Below, one piece after another: positions 1-7,896 of a stretch of DNA of 18,851 nucleotides. A program made the position numbers and the translations under genes. The notes under the pieces were generated by a model, which did no database searches, was not told the DNA's origin, and was given only the letters and a program-made list of their open reading frames with translations. Every line of letters starts with the position of its first letter. Position 1 is the first letter of the stretch. The DNA lies in the NCBI GenBank assembly GCA_002327965.1, contig DCVB01000044.1, positions 1-18,851 of the forward strand, written 5' to 3'. The stretch comes from Candidatus Aminicenantes bacterium UBA2199. Lineage in GTDB: Bacteria > Acidobacteriota > Aminicenantia > UBA2199.

Positions 1-1105
<1,105 letters not shown>

Positions 1106-1109
<4 letters not shown>

Positions 1110-2578
1110 AAGAAACAGAAAAGATCCTTCCCGGGCACGGGCTGACCTTCGACGACGTGCTGCTGGTTCCGGGATATTCCGAAGTCCTCCCCAGCCAGGC
1201 CGACACGTCGACCCGCTTTTCCCGCCGCATCCGCCTGAGCCTGCCGCTGGTGGCCGCGGCGATGGACACTGTCTCCGAGTCACGCATGGCCATCGCCATG
1301 GCCCAGCTGGGCGGCATGGCCATTATCCACAAGAACCTCACCATCGCCGAGCAGGCCGGGGAGGTGTCGCGCGTCAAGCGTTCGGAATCGGGCATGATCG
1401 TCAACCCCATCACCCTCCACCCTGACAACACCCTGCAGGAAGCCCTGCTGCTGGTCCGGGAAAAAGGCATTTCGGGACTGCCCATCGTGGATGGACAGGG
1501 AAAGCTGGTGGGTATCCTGACCAACCGCGACCTGCGCTTTGCCGGCAACACCAGCGCTCCCATCTCGTCCATCATGAAAGCCAAGGGACTGATCACCGCC
1601 GGCGAGGACATCACCATGGCCGAGGCCAAGAAGCTCCTGCATACCAACCGCATCGAGAAGCTTCCCGTGGTCGACGCAGACAACTTTCTCAAGGGGCTGA
1701 TCACCTTCAAGGACATCGTGAAGACTGAGAAATTCCCTTCCGCCTGCAAAGACGCCAATGGGCAGCTGCGGGTCGGCGCCGCGGTGGGGACCGCCGCCGA
1801 CACGTTGGAGCGGGTGCGGGCCCTGGTCGAGTCCAAGGTGGACGCCATCGTCATCGATACGTCTCACGCCCATTCGCGCAAGGTCATGCAGACCATCGAG
1901 AAAGTACGCGACCTGGCGGGCGACATCGACCTGCTGGTGGGCAACATCGCCACCGCCGCCGCGGCCCGCGATCTTTTGGCTCTCGGCATCGACGGCCTCA
2001 AGGTCGGCATCGGCCCCGGGTCGATCTGCACCACCCGCGTGGTGACCGGCGCCGGCGTTCCCCAGGTCACCGCGGTCATGGAGGTCGCCCGCGAAGTAGC
2101 CGGCCGAGTACCGGTCATCGCCGACGGTGGCATCAAGTTTTCGGGGGACATCACAAAGGCTCTGGCCGCCGGCGCTCATTCGGTGATGATCGGCTCCATG
2201 CTGGCCGGCACCGACGAGAGCCCGGGCGAGATGGTCATATACCAGGGGCGATCCTACAAAAGATACCGCGGCATGGGCTCGATCGGCGCCATGAAATCCG
2301 GCAGCCGCGACCGTTATTTCCAGGAGGACGAATTCTCAGAGTCCAAGCTGATCCCCGAGGGCATCGAGGGACGCGTCCCTTATCGCGGTTCGGTCATGAA
2401 CCTGATCCCCCTGCTGATTGGCGGCGTACGCGCCGGCATGGGCCTCAGCGGATGCCGCAGCATCGAGGAACTGCACCGCAAGGCCCGTTTTGTCCGCATC
2501 ACGTCGGCCGGTTTGAAAGAGAGCCATGTCCATGACGTGATCATCACCGAGGAATCCCCAAATTACAGGATGGATTGA
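1106..2578 (+). CDS. guaB: Inosine-5'-monophosphate dehydrogenase
   Basis: GuaB oxidises IMP to XMP with NAD+, the committed step of guanine nucleotide synthesis in the cytosol. The 490-residue length is standard for bacterial IMPDH. The N-terminus has the typical L-T-F-D-D-V-L-L-V-P sequence. Two CBS modules (roughly residues 95-205, with G-I-S-G-L-P-I-V-D and I-E-K-L-P-V-V-D) interrupt the TIM barrel. The catalytic loop G-P-G-S-I-C-T-T-R places the nucleophile at Cys308. The phosphate-binding A-D-G-G-I-K and the mobile flap R-Y-R-G-M-G-S-I-G-A-M follow. The ATG at 1106 overlaps the secA stop by 4 nt and no other start fits the family N-terminus as well. Linkage to secA is not a classical arrangement (guaA is the more usual neighbour), and no guaA is seen here. 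Confidence 0.97.
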
Positions 2579-2582
2579 GGAG
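2577..2582 (+). promoter_or_regulatory. Ribosome binding site deciding the start at 2587
   Basis: GAGGAG lies 4 nt before the ATG at 2587 and overlaps the guaB stop codon. It favours the ATG at 2587 over the in-frame TTG at 2575, which would add only four Arg-rich residues in front of the signal peptide. Confidence 0.7.
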
Positions 2583-2586
2583 ACGC

Positions 2587-3192
2587 ATGAAGATCCGATG
2601 GATACTGACGCTACTGATCATCATGACGGTGGGCCTGCCCGCGTCCAGCACTTTCCGTTTCGGCACCGGGATGCGCATCAGTTCATTCGGCGTGCCCAAC
2701 GCCCTGCTCGACCTGGCTTTCTTTGAACACCCGCAGCTGGCGGGAACGGCTTTTTCCTTTGAGATCCAATCGTACGGAGACAAGGGGCCACAATCGGTAT
2801 TCAGCGGCATTTACAGCCTGGAATACAGCCGCATCTCCGGCGAAGGCCACTATCGCCTCGAGAGGGAAGACCGCCGATTTTTCGGCTCAGGTGAAATCAC
2901 CCAGGTCAGCGCCACCGCCACCATCCTGATGCACGTATTCCCCAGCTCTCCCATTCATCCCTATATCGGGGCCGGCATCGGCATCGGCCACCTGAGCATC
3001 TGGGCCGAAGGGGTTTACCAGGATGAACTGGGCACGACCATCCGCGATTCTTTCCAGGAAAAGATGTTCGTTCCGGTCGGCCACATCCCCATCGGCGTCA
3101 TGGCCAACATCCGCGACAAGTTCCTGGTCAGGGCCGAAGCGGGTTTCAAGAACGGCTTTTATTTCGGCGCCGGCTTTACGGTCAACTTCTAG
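2587..3192 (+). CDS. Small outer-membrane beta-barrel protein (hypothetical)
   Basis: No specific family is recognised with certainty. The protein (201 residues from the ATG at 2587) begins with a clear Sec signal peptide: M-K-I-R, a hydrophobic run through residue 18, and a probable cleavage site after Ala19 or Ser20. The mature part alternates polar and hydrophobic residues as in beta strands, contains the H-P-Y-I-G-A-G-I-G-I-G-H segment typical of OmpW/OmpA-like eight-stranded barrels, and ends in G-F-T-V-N-F. A C-terminal Phe is the usual recognition signal for the BAM machinery. It follows guaB by 8 nt and is probably co-transcribed with secA-guaB. A role as a small porin or structural outer-membrane protein is inference. 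Ligand and function cannot be read from the sequence. Confidence 0.75.
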   Translation: MKIRWILTLLIIMTVGLPASSTFRFGTGMRISSFGVPNALLDLAFFEHPQLAGTAFSFEIQSYGDKGPQSVFSGIYSLEYSRISGEGHYRLEREDRRFFGSGEITQVSATATILMHVFPSSPIHPYIGAGIGIGHLSIWAEGVYQDELGTTIRDSFQEKMFVPVGHIPIGVMANIRDKFLVRAEAGFKNGFYFGAGFTVNF

Positions 3193-3239
3193 CCGGCGTA
3201 TACAGCCAGCTTGCACTTTCATTGAAACGAAAAATCGGG

Positions 3240-3245
3240 TATAAT
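3240..3245 (+). promoter_or_regulatory. Probable -10 box (TATAAT) for the MerR-like gene
   Basis: A perfect TATAAT stands 29 nt before the ATG at 3275 in the short gap after the beta-barrel gene. The -35 region is poor: TTTCAT at 3217-3222 has the right 17-bp spacing, while TTGAAA (3222) and TTGCAC (3211) are misplaced. An activator-dependent or weak promoter would fit; this is inference. Confidence 0.45.
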
Positions 3246-3274
3246 CGCCCTGCAATGAGGGCACAAGCAGAGAC

Positions 3275-3646
3275 ATGGCCGACGACAGGATCCCCGACAA
3301 ACTGACCTTCAAGCGCAAAGAGGTCATCCAGCTGGCCAAGCTGGACGGCCGCGTCCTCGATTACTGGGAAAAGGAATTCCACGCTTTTTCCCCGGTGGTC
3401 AACCAGAGCGGGGAAAAATTCTACAGCCGCCGCGACGTCGAGATCATCCTCGCCGTCAAGCAGTGGCTGATCCAGGAAAAGCGCGACAAGAGTCATATTC
3501 AGGAGCTGCTGCAGCAGCGTTTCGTTGACCTGGCCGGCGCCCAGCCGTCCCCTGCCGGCGATGCCGTCAGCCCCGAAAAATTGCGCAGGATCCGCCGCGG
3601 CTTGAGGGAAATATTGACTTTGCTCGCCAAAGATGATAAACACTGA
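3275..3646 (+). CDS. MerR-like winged-helix DNA-binding regulator
   Basis: This 123-residue protein carries the N-terminal DNA-binding part of the MerR superfamily. A helix-turn-helix starts near residue 10 (L-T-F-K-R-K-E-V-I-Q-L-A-K-L-D), followed by R-V-L-D-Y-W-E-K-E-F, equivalent to the L-R-Y-W-E-R-E-F recognition segment. The wing reads G-E-K-F-Y-S-R-R-D-V-E, and a second helical pair (I-Q-E-L-L-Q-Q-R-F) follows. There is no long dimerisation coiled coil and no metal-binding Cys, so it is not a mercury or metal sensor. A MerR-like gene next to tRNA-Pro and surE is, from memory, an arrangement also found in Geobacter-type genomes. Its target is unknown. The Shine-Dalgarno before the ATG is weak (GCAGAGAC). 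Confidence 0.8.
   Translation: MADDRIPDKLTFKRKEVIQLAKLDGRVLDYWEKEFHAFSPVVNQSGEKFYSRRDVEIILAVKQWLIQEKRDKSHIQELLQQRFVDLAGAQPSPAGDAVSPEKLRRIRRGLREILTLLAKDDKH
3614..3642 (+). promoter_or_regulatory. Putative tRNA promoter inside the 3' end of the MerR-like gene
   Basis: TTGACT (3614-3619), a 17-bp spacer and TAAACA (3637-3642) with an upstream TGA (extended -10) lie in the last codons of the regulator gene. Transcription would start near 3649, about 4 nt before the tRNA 5' end. It would serve the tRNA and probably surE. The -10 is imperfect, so this is a moderate call. Confidence 0.45.
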
Positions 3647-3652
3647 GTGAGT

Positions 3653-3727
3653 CGGGGCGTAGCGCAGCCTGGTTAGCGTACACGCTTGGGGTGCGTGTGG
3701 TCGGTGGTTCGAATCCACTCGCCCCGA
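3653..3727 (+). tRNA. tRNA-Pro (anticodon GGG)
   Basis: The 75-nt sequence folds into a full cloverleaf. The 7-bp acceptor stem CGGGGCG/CGCCCCG (3653-3659 and 3720-3726) is followed by discriminator A at 3727. The D-arm contains A-G-C-C-T-G-G-T-T-A. The anticodon stem CACGC/GCGTG encloses the loop TTGGGGT, with anticodon GGG at 3688-3690. The T-arm loop is TTCGAAT. CCA is not encoded and must be added by nucleotidyltransferase. The gene sits 6 nt after the MerR-like stop and 22 nt before the surE ATG, so it is likely excised from a shared transcript as well as made from its own promoter. Confidence 0.95.
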
Positions 3728-3749
3728 TTTTTTCTTGCCCACAATCACC

Positions 3750-4511
3750 ATGAAAACCATACTGCTGACCAACGACGACGGTTTCTATTCCCAGGGCCTC
3801 ACCGCGCTCCAGACCGAGCTTGAAAAACAGTACTCGGTTTGGGTGGTGGCTCCCGACCGCGAGATGAGCGCCATCAGCATGGCCCTGACGCTGAACCGGC
3901 CGCTGCGCGTCAAGCAGATCGCCGAAAAGGTCTTTGCCGTCAACGGCACCACCTCGGACTGCGTGAACATCGCCATTCAGAAGATCCTGCCGCGACCTCC
4001 CGATATCGTCGTGTCGGGCATGAACCTCGGCGAGAACCTGTCTGAGGACGTGTTCTTTTCCGGGACGGTCGGCGGCGCCTTCTCCGGCCATTTATACGGC
4101 ATTCCCTCACTCGCCATTTCCCTTATTGCGGGCTTGGGCCACTCCCAGCCGCAGGAATTCCAATTCGACCTCGGGGCGCGCATCGCTTCCCGCATCCTGG
4201 AGAGGCTATTGTCCTGTCTCCATGGCAACGTCGTCTACAACCTGAACATCCCCTTTCCCAACCGGGGCGAGATCACGTTCACCCGTTTGGGCAGCAAGCA
4301 TTACACACCCGATATCATCGAGCGCATCGATCCTCGCGGCAGACCCTATTACTGGATCGGGACCGGTGCACCGAGCTACGCCGGCAGCGAGGGGAGCGAC
4401 GTCTGGGCGGTGCAGAACGGATTCGTTTCTCTGAGCATCATCCAATATGATTTGAATTCAAAGGAAGAACTCCAGCGCCTGGCCGCCGCCTTCAACGGTT
4501 TTTCTCTCTGA
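3750..4511 (+). CDS. surE: 5'/3'-nucleotidase SurE
   Basis: SurE is a metal-dependent nucleoside-monophosphate phosphatase (it also cleaves 3'-nucleotides and short polyphosphate) linked to stress survival. From the ATG at 3750 the protein has 253 residues, typical for the family. The N-terminus M-K-T-I-L-L-T-N-D-D-G supplies the metal ligands Asp9 and Asp10. A-P-D-R-E-M-S-A (Ser ligand region) and V-S-G-M-N-L-G-E-N with Asn92 complete the site, followed by F-S-G-T-V-G-G-A. The TTG at 3735 is in frame but would place non-family residues before the conserved start. No Shine-Dalgarno precedes the ATG, and tRNA-Pro ends 22 nt upstream. In proteobacteria surE is often followed by pcm; here it is followed by a convergent gene instead. 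Confidence 0.96.
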   Translation: MKTILLTNDDGFYSQGLTALQTELEKQYSVWVVAPDREMSAISMALTLNRPLRVKQIAEKVFAVNGTTSDCVNIAIQKILPRPPDIVVSGMNLGENLSEDVFFSGTVGGAFSGHLYGIPSLAISLIAGLGHSQPQEFQFDLGARIASRILERLLSCLHGNVVYNLNIPFPNRGEITFTRLGSKHYTPDIIERIDPRGRPYYWIGTGAPSYAGSEGSDVWAVQNGFVSLSIIQYDLNSKEELQRLAAAFNGFSL

Positions 4512-4520
4512 CCTCTTCCT

Positions 4521-4541
4521 CCGGGTCTTGCGGCTACCCGG
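4521..4541. terminator. Possible bidirectional hairpin between convergent surE and the DUF2007-type gene
   Basis: CCGGGT (4521-4526) pairs with ACCCGG (4536-4541) around a 9-nt loop. It lies just past the surE stop and overlaps the stop codon of the gene on the opposite strand (4534-4536). There is no adjacent U-tract on either strand, so it is at best a weak or factor-assisted terminator. Confidence 0.3.
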
Positions 4542-4749
4542 CCAGCACTTTTCTGGCTTCATCCAGGAGATCGCGCGGGACCATGATCTTCACCTTTCCC
4601 AGGCCGTTCATGGTGATGCCGAAAATTCGGCCGGCGGCTTCATAGCGCAACAGGACGGGAATTTCGAAACTTTCCAGTTTGGACCGGACGATATCGGCCT
4701 CCAAGCCGCCCTCCACCGCCATGAGTTCCGCCAGCTCGTCTTCTTTCAT
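4534..4749 (-). CDS. Small DUF2007-type protein (putative signal-transducing protein)
   Basis: This 71-residue cytosolic protein has the pattern of the DUF2007 family. An N-terminal helix, G-G-L-E-A-D-I-V-R-S-K-L-E-S, is followed by F-E-I-P-V-L-L, a short strand pair, and a C-terminal V-M/I-V-P-R-D-L-L-D-E-A-R motif. This resembles a ferredoxin-like alpha-beta fold similar to P-II-type regulators. The biochemical role is unknown. The start chosen is the ATG at 4749, which matches the usual family N-terminus. An in-frame GTG at 4773 would add eight basic residues (K-R-Q-R-A-R-I), and neither start has a good ribosome binding site. It lies 21 to 45 nt downstream of the lipoprotein gene on the same strand and is probably co-transcribed with it. 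Confidence 0.75.
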   Translation of the reverse strand: MKEDELAELMAVEGGLEADIVRSKLESFEIPVLLRYEAAGRIFGITMNGLGKVKIMVPRDLLDEARKVLAG

Positions 4750-4793
4750 GATTCTTGCCCGCTGCCTTTTCACGGCAACGAAGGCCGCGCTCC

Positions 4794-5675
4794 TTAATGC
4801 AGTTTTTCCCGGAAATAGATGAAAAAGATCTGCGCGCCGAGTTCGCGGTTGTCCTTGCTGTCGGGGAAGACCTTGTCAGGGAAGAAGACCTTGTCGCAAA
4901 GGAATTCGAGGGGAAATTCATCGGCTTCGCCCAGCATCTCCGGAGTCACCGTGTATTCTTTCGAAAAGTATTCGCCGTCAGGAATGAACGCGTCGAGAAC
5001 GGCGCCATTGAGCTTCAGGGTCAGCTTCTGGTCCGGGAGAACGGTTTTATTGACGCCGCCCTTGATGATCAGCGTGTACTCCTTTTTCGGGTTCTCAATG
5101 ATGCACACCGACCTGGCCGTCGTCCAGCGCCAGCTCTTGGTGAAGGGTTTCTCGGCATGGATATCGGTCTCGATCTCGTTCCAACCCTCGTCATAAACGA
5201 TCTCCGGCGCATTGATCGAAGCCGGTTGGATGTTGATCTTCTTTTCAAACAGCACGATCGGTTTTTCCTGTCCTTTGGGATCAAAAAGGCCAACGGACAA
5301 TTTCATTTCCTCATAACCCTCGAAATCGACGTCGAACTCGTTCAGGAATTGGGGAATGAACACGGTCCGCTCGTAATGAATACGATCGTTGGCGGTCCAG
5401 GCACCGGTGTTCTTCGGAGGCTGGTGGTCGTCCTGCAGGAGCATCTCCTTGCTGTTGACCCGCCAGAAATGAACGAAGACCGAGCGATCCGCCGCCAGCT
5501 TTGTGAAGTCGGCCGCGGTCGTGAAGTCGAATTCCATCTTGAAATAAAGGGAATCGGTTATCGTTTCGGGCATCAGGGTCATGACCAGGTCGATCCCCTG
5601 GCGGTCGGCCTTGCCGCCGCAAAAAGGAGTCAGCAAAAGTATCGGCAAAAGAAAGAGAGCGATTTTTGGTTTCAT
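4794..5675 (-). CDS. Probable lipoprotein, function unknown
   Basis: I do not recognise a named family for this 293-residue protein. It begins M-K-P-K followed by a hydrophobic stretch and Leu-Thr-Pro-Phe-Cys at residues 15-19. This resembles a type II signal peptide with Cys19 as the lipidation site, although Phe at -1 and Pro at -2 are not the usual small residues. The mature part looks beta-rich. It contains S-W-R-W-T-T-A-R-S near the middle, followed by N-P-K-K-E-Y-T-L-I-I-K-G and D-Q-K-L-T-L-K-L-N-G, which reads like a beta-sandwich describing an appended ligand-binding or adhesion module. The start is fixed by AGGAGG at 5680-5685, and a clear promoter lies upstream. Aspartate- and aromatic-rich composition with few Cys suits an extracytoplasmic protein. 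Confidence 0.7.
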   Translation of the reverse strand: MKPKIALFLLPILLLTPFCGGKADRQGIDLVMTLMPETITDSLYFKMEFDFTTAADFTKLAADRSVFVHFWRVNSKEMLLQDDHQPPKNTGAWTANDRIHYERTVFIPQFLNEFDVDFEGYEEMKLSVGLFDPKGQEKPIVLFEKKINIQPASINAPEIVYDEGWNEIETDIHAEKPFTKSWRWTTARSVCIIENPKKEYTLIIKGGVNKTVLPDQKLTLKLNGAVLDAFIPDGEYFSKEYTVTPEMLGEADEFPLEFLCDKVFFPDKVFPDSKDNRELGAQIFFIYFREKLH

Positions 5676-5701
5676 GATACCTCCTGCTCAGTCTGATTTG
5701 A

Positions 5702-5730
5702 AATTTAGCATACTTCCATTGATTATGCAA
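5702..5730 (-). promoter_or_regulatory. Sigma-70-type promoter of the lipoprotein gene
   Basis: On the minus strand, TTGCAT (5725-5730), a 17-bp spacer and TAAATT (5702-5707) preceded by TGC (extended -10). The predicted transcript start near 5695 leaves a leader of about 20 nt containing AGGAGG. It lies between the dnaK terminator and the lipoprotein gene. Confidence 0.65.
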
Positions 5731-5750
5731 TCGAACGAGGACATTTGAAA

Positions 5751-5780
5751 GCCAGGGGCGGCATGAAAGCCGCCCTTGGC
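5751..5780 (-). terminator. Strong stem-loop terminator after dnaK
   Basis: A 12-bp stem (5751-5762 with 5769-5780, one G-T wobble) encloses a 6-nt loop, starting 19 nt past the dnaK stop at 5799. On the minus strand the stem is followed by only TTT, then CAAAT, so the U-tract is short, but the stem is very GC-rich. It separates dnaK from the lipoprotein operon promoter. Confidence 0.75.
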
Positions 5781-5798
5781 ATCGAGGAGGGAAAAGAG

Positions 5799-7727
5799 TT
5801 ATTTCTTGTTTTTACCGACGTCCTCGAACTCGGCATCGATGACCTCGCCTTCGCTGGCCGGCCCCTCGGCGCCGCCTCCGTTTCCAGGCGCATGGCTCTC
5901 GGATGCGGGGGGCGGTTCATTCTGGGCGCCCGTTGTTTTGTACATCTCGGTCGAGAGCTTGCTGGAGAGCTTGTTGATGTTCTCGATCTCGTCGAGGATT
6001 TTCTGGTTGTCCCCTTTTTCCACCGCCTCCTTGGCGCGCTTGACGGCGGCCTCGACCTCGGTGACCATTTCGGCGGGAACTTTTTCCTTGTTTTCCTTCA
6101 CGACCTTCTCCAGCGCGTAGGAAAGCTGGTCCAGCTTGTTGCGGTTTTCGATGGCCTCCTTGTTGCGCTGGTCTTCCTCGCGGAATTTTTCCGCGTCCTT
6201 GACCATCTTGTCAATCTCCTTTTCGTTCAGGCCGCTGGAGGAGGTGATGGTGATGGCCTGCTGCTTGGATGTGGCCAGGTCCTTGGCCGAAACGTTCAGG
6301 ATGCCGTTGGCATCGATATCGAACGTCACTTCGACCTGGGGAACGCCTCGGGGCGCCGGCGGCAGGCCGGTCAGGTGGAATTTGCCCAGGGTGCGGTTGT
6401 CGCGGGCCATCTCGCGTTCACCCTGCAGCACATGGATCTCCACCGTGGACTGGTTGTCCTCGGCGGTAGTGAAAATATCGGTCTTCTTGGTCGGGATGGT
6501 GGTGTTGCGCTCGATCAGTTTGTGGGTGATGCCGCCCAGCGTTTCAATGCCCAGGGAAAGCGGCGTGACGTCGAGCAGCAGGATATCCTTGGCCTCGCCG
6601 CCCAGGACACCGCCTTGCACGGCCGCGCCGGCGGCCACCACTTCGTCGGGATTGACGCTCTTGTTGCCTTCCCTGCCGAAAAACTTTTTTACCAGCTCCT
6701 GGATGAAAGGCATGCGGGTCATGCCGCCGACCAGGATAACCTCCTTGATGTCGCTGACGCCCACACCGGCGTCCTTGACCGCCTGCTTGCAGGGGGCGAT
6801 CGAACGCTCGATGACATCGCCCACAAGCTGTTCCAGCTTGGCGCGGGTCAGCTTCATGACCAGGTGCTTGGGACCGGAGGCATCGGCGGTGACGAACGGC
6901 AGGTTGATTTCGGTCTCCTGGGCCGTGGAAAGTTCGATCTTTGCCTTCTCGGCGGCTTCCTTCAGTCTCTGCAGGGCCATGCGATCCTTGGTCAGGTCGA
7001 TGCCCTGGTCCTTCTTGAACTCTTCGGCGATCCAGTCGATCAGTTTCTGGTCGATGTTGTCGCCGCCCAGATGGGTGTCGCCGTTGGTCGATTTCACCTC
7101 GACGATATTCTCGCCGATCTCCAGGATCGATATGTCGAACGTGCCGCCGCCGAAATCATAGACGGCGATCAGCTCGTCCTTCTTCTTGTCCATGCCGTAG
7201 GCCAGGGCGGCGGCGGTGGGCTCGTTGATGATGCGCTTGACATCGAGACCGGCGATCTTGCCGGCATCCTTGGTGGCCTGGCGCTGGGCGTCGTTGAAGT
7301 AGGCCGGAACGGTGATGACCGCCTCGGTCACTTTTTCACCGAGATAGTCCTCAGCGGCCTCCTTGAGCTTGCGCAGGATCAGCGCCGATATCTCGGGCGG
7401 CGAATACTCCTTGCCCATGATGCTGACCCGGGCATCGTCGTTGGGTCCGCTGACCACCTTGAAAGGGACCATCTTGACCTCGTCGCTGACCTCCGAGACC
7501 CGGCGGCCCATGAAGCGCTTGATGGAATAAACCGTGTTCTCCGGATTGGTGATCGACTGGCGCTTGGCCACCTGGCCCACCAGCCGTCCGCCGTCCTTGG
7601 TAAAACCGACCACCGACGGCGTAGTTCGTCCGCCTTCGGCATTGGTGATGATCTTGACATCACCTTTCTCCATTATCGCAACCGCGGAATTGGTTGTTCC
7701 CAAATCAATACCTATGATCTTTCCCAT
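5799..7727 (-). CDS. dnaK: Chaperone protein DnaK (Hsp70)
   Basis: DnaK is the ATP-driven Hsp70 chaperone that binds exposed hydrophobic peptides together with DnaJ and GrpE. The 642-residue protein is full length. The nucleotide-binding domain begins M-G-K-I-I-G-I-D-L-G-T-T-N-S and contains V-P-A-Y-F-N-D-A-Q-R and the A-V-Y-D-F-G-G-G-T-F-D-I-S phosphate loop. The interdomain linker reads D-I-L-L-L-D-V-T-P-L-S-L-G. The substrate-binding beta-sandwich (E-I-H-V-L-Q-G-E-R) and the helical lid follow, ending in the acidic tail E-V-I-D-A-E-F-E-D-V. The insert in the nucleotide-binding domain is the Gram-negative type. AAGGAG at 7735-7740 supports the ATG at 7727. It stands alone: no grpE, dnaJ or hrcA is adjacent, and it has its own promoter and terminator. 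Confidence 0.98.
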   Translation of the reverse strand: MGKIIGIDLGTTNSAVAIMEKGDVKIITNAEGGRTTPSVVGFTKDGGRLVGQVAKRQSITNPENTVYSIKRFMGRRVSEVSDEVKMVPFKVVSGPNDDARVSIMGKEYSPPEISALILRKLKEAAEDYLGEKVTEAVITVPAYFNDAQRQATKDAGKIAGLDVKRIINEPTAAALAYGMDKKKDELIAVYDFGGGTFDISILEIGENIVEVKSTNGDTHLGGDNIDQKLIDWIAEEFKKDQGIDLTKDRMALQRLKEAAEKAKIELSTAQETEINLPFVTADASGPKHLVMKLTRAKLEQLVGDVIERSIAPCKQAVKDAGVGVSDIKEVILVGGMTRMPFIQELVKKFFGREGNKSVNPDEVVAAGAAVQGGVLGGEAKDILLLDVTPLSLGIETLGGITHKLIERNTTIPTKKTDIFTTAEDNQSTVEIHVLQGEREMARDNRTLGKFHLTGLPPAPRGVPQVEVTFDIDANGILNVSAKDLATSKQQAITITSSSGLNEKEIDKMVKDAEKFREEDQRNKEAIENRNKLDQLSYALEKVVKENKEKVPAEMVTEVEAAVKRAKEAVEKGDNQKILDEIENINKLSSKLSTEMYKTTGAQNEPPPASESHAPGNGGGAEGPASEGEVIDAEFEDVGKNKK

Positions 7728-7759
7728 TATGCTTCTCCTTAGTTTTTTAATTCCTTCTA

Positions 7760-7788
7760 AATATAATGCAAATTTTTTTTCTTGTCAA
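7760..7788 (-). promoter_or_regulatory. Sigma-70-type promoter of dnaK
   Basis: On the minus strand, TTGACA (7783-7788), a 17-bp A/T-rich spacer and TATATT (7760-7765). Transcription would begin near 7753, giving a leader of about 25 nt that carries AAGGAG. No CIRCE inverted repeat (TTAGCACTC-N9-GAGTGCTAA) or sigma-32-like CTTGAAA/CCCCAT pair is visible, so heat-shock control, if any, uses another means. Confidence 0.75.
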
Positions 7789-7896
7789 CGGATTAATAAG
7801 AGAATTGTAAATAATATCTTAGTGAACGACCATCATATTTAATTTTCATATGCCCTGACCTTATTGCTTTTTGGAAGCTTGTCAAGAAAAACCAGG

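Noticed and set aside
3275..3646. Metal-responsive MerR regulator
   Set aside because: No Cys residues and no effector or dimerisation helix of the metal-sensing type; only the DNA-binding fold is present.
3727..3735. T-run after tRNA-Pro as an intrinsic terminator
   Set aside because: No separate hairpin precedes it (only the tRNA acceptor stem), and surE begins 22 nt after the tRNA.
4755..5696. 313-codon open frame on the + strand opposite the lipoprotein gene
   Set aside because: The minus-strand gene has a signal peptide, AGGAGG and a promoter; the + frame has none of these and reads through the promoter region of the other.
5745..7742. 665-codon open frame on the + strand opposite dnaK
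   Set aside because: It mirrors the DnaK coding frame and is a by-product of GC-rich codon use; its protein has no recognisable motifs and an implausible composition, while DnaK is unmistakable.
7862..7890. Short hairpin GCTTT/GAAGC and a second TTGACA downstream of the speE-like gene
   Set aside because: The stem is only 5 bp with no U-tract, and no -10 box lies 16-18 bp from that TTGACA.
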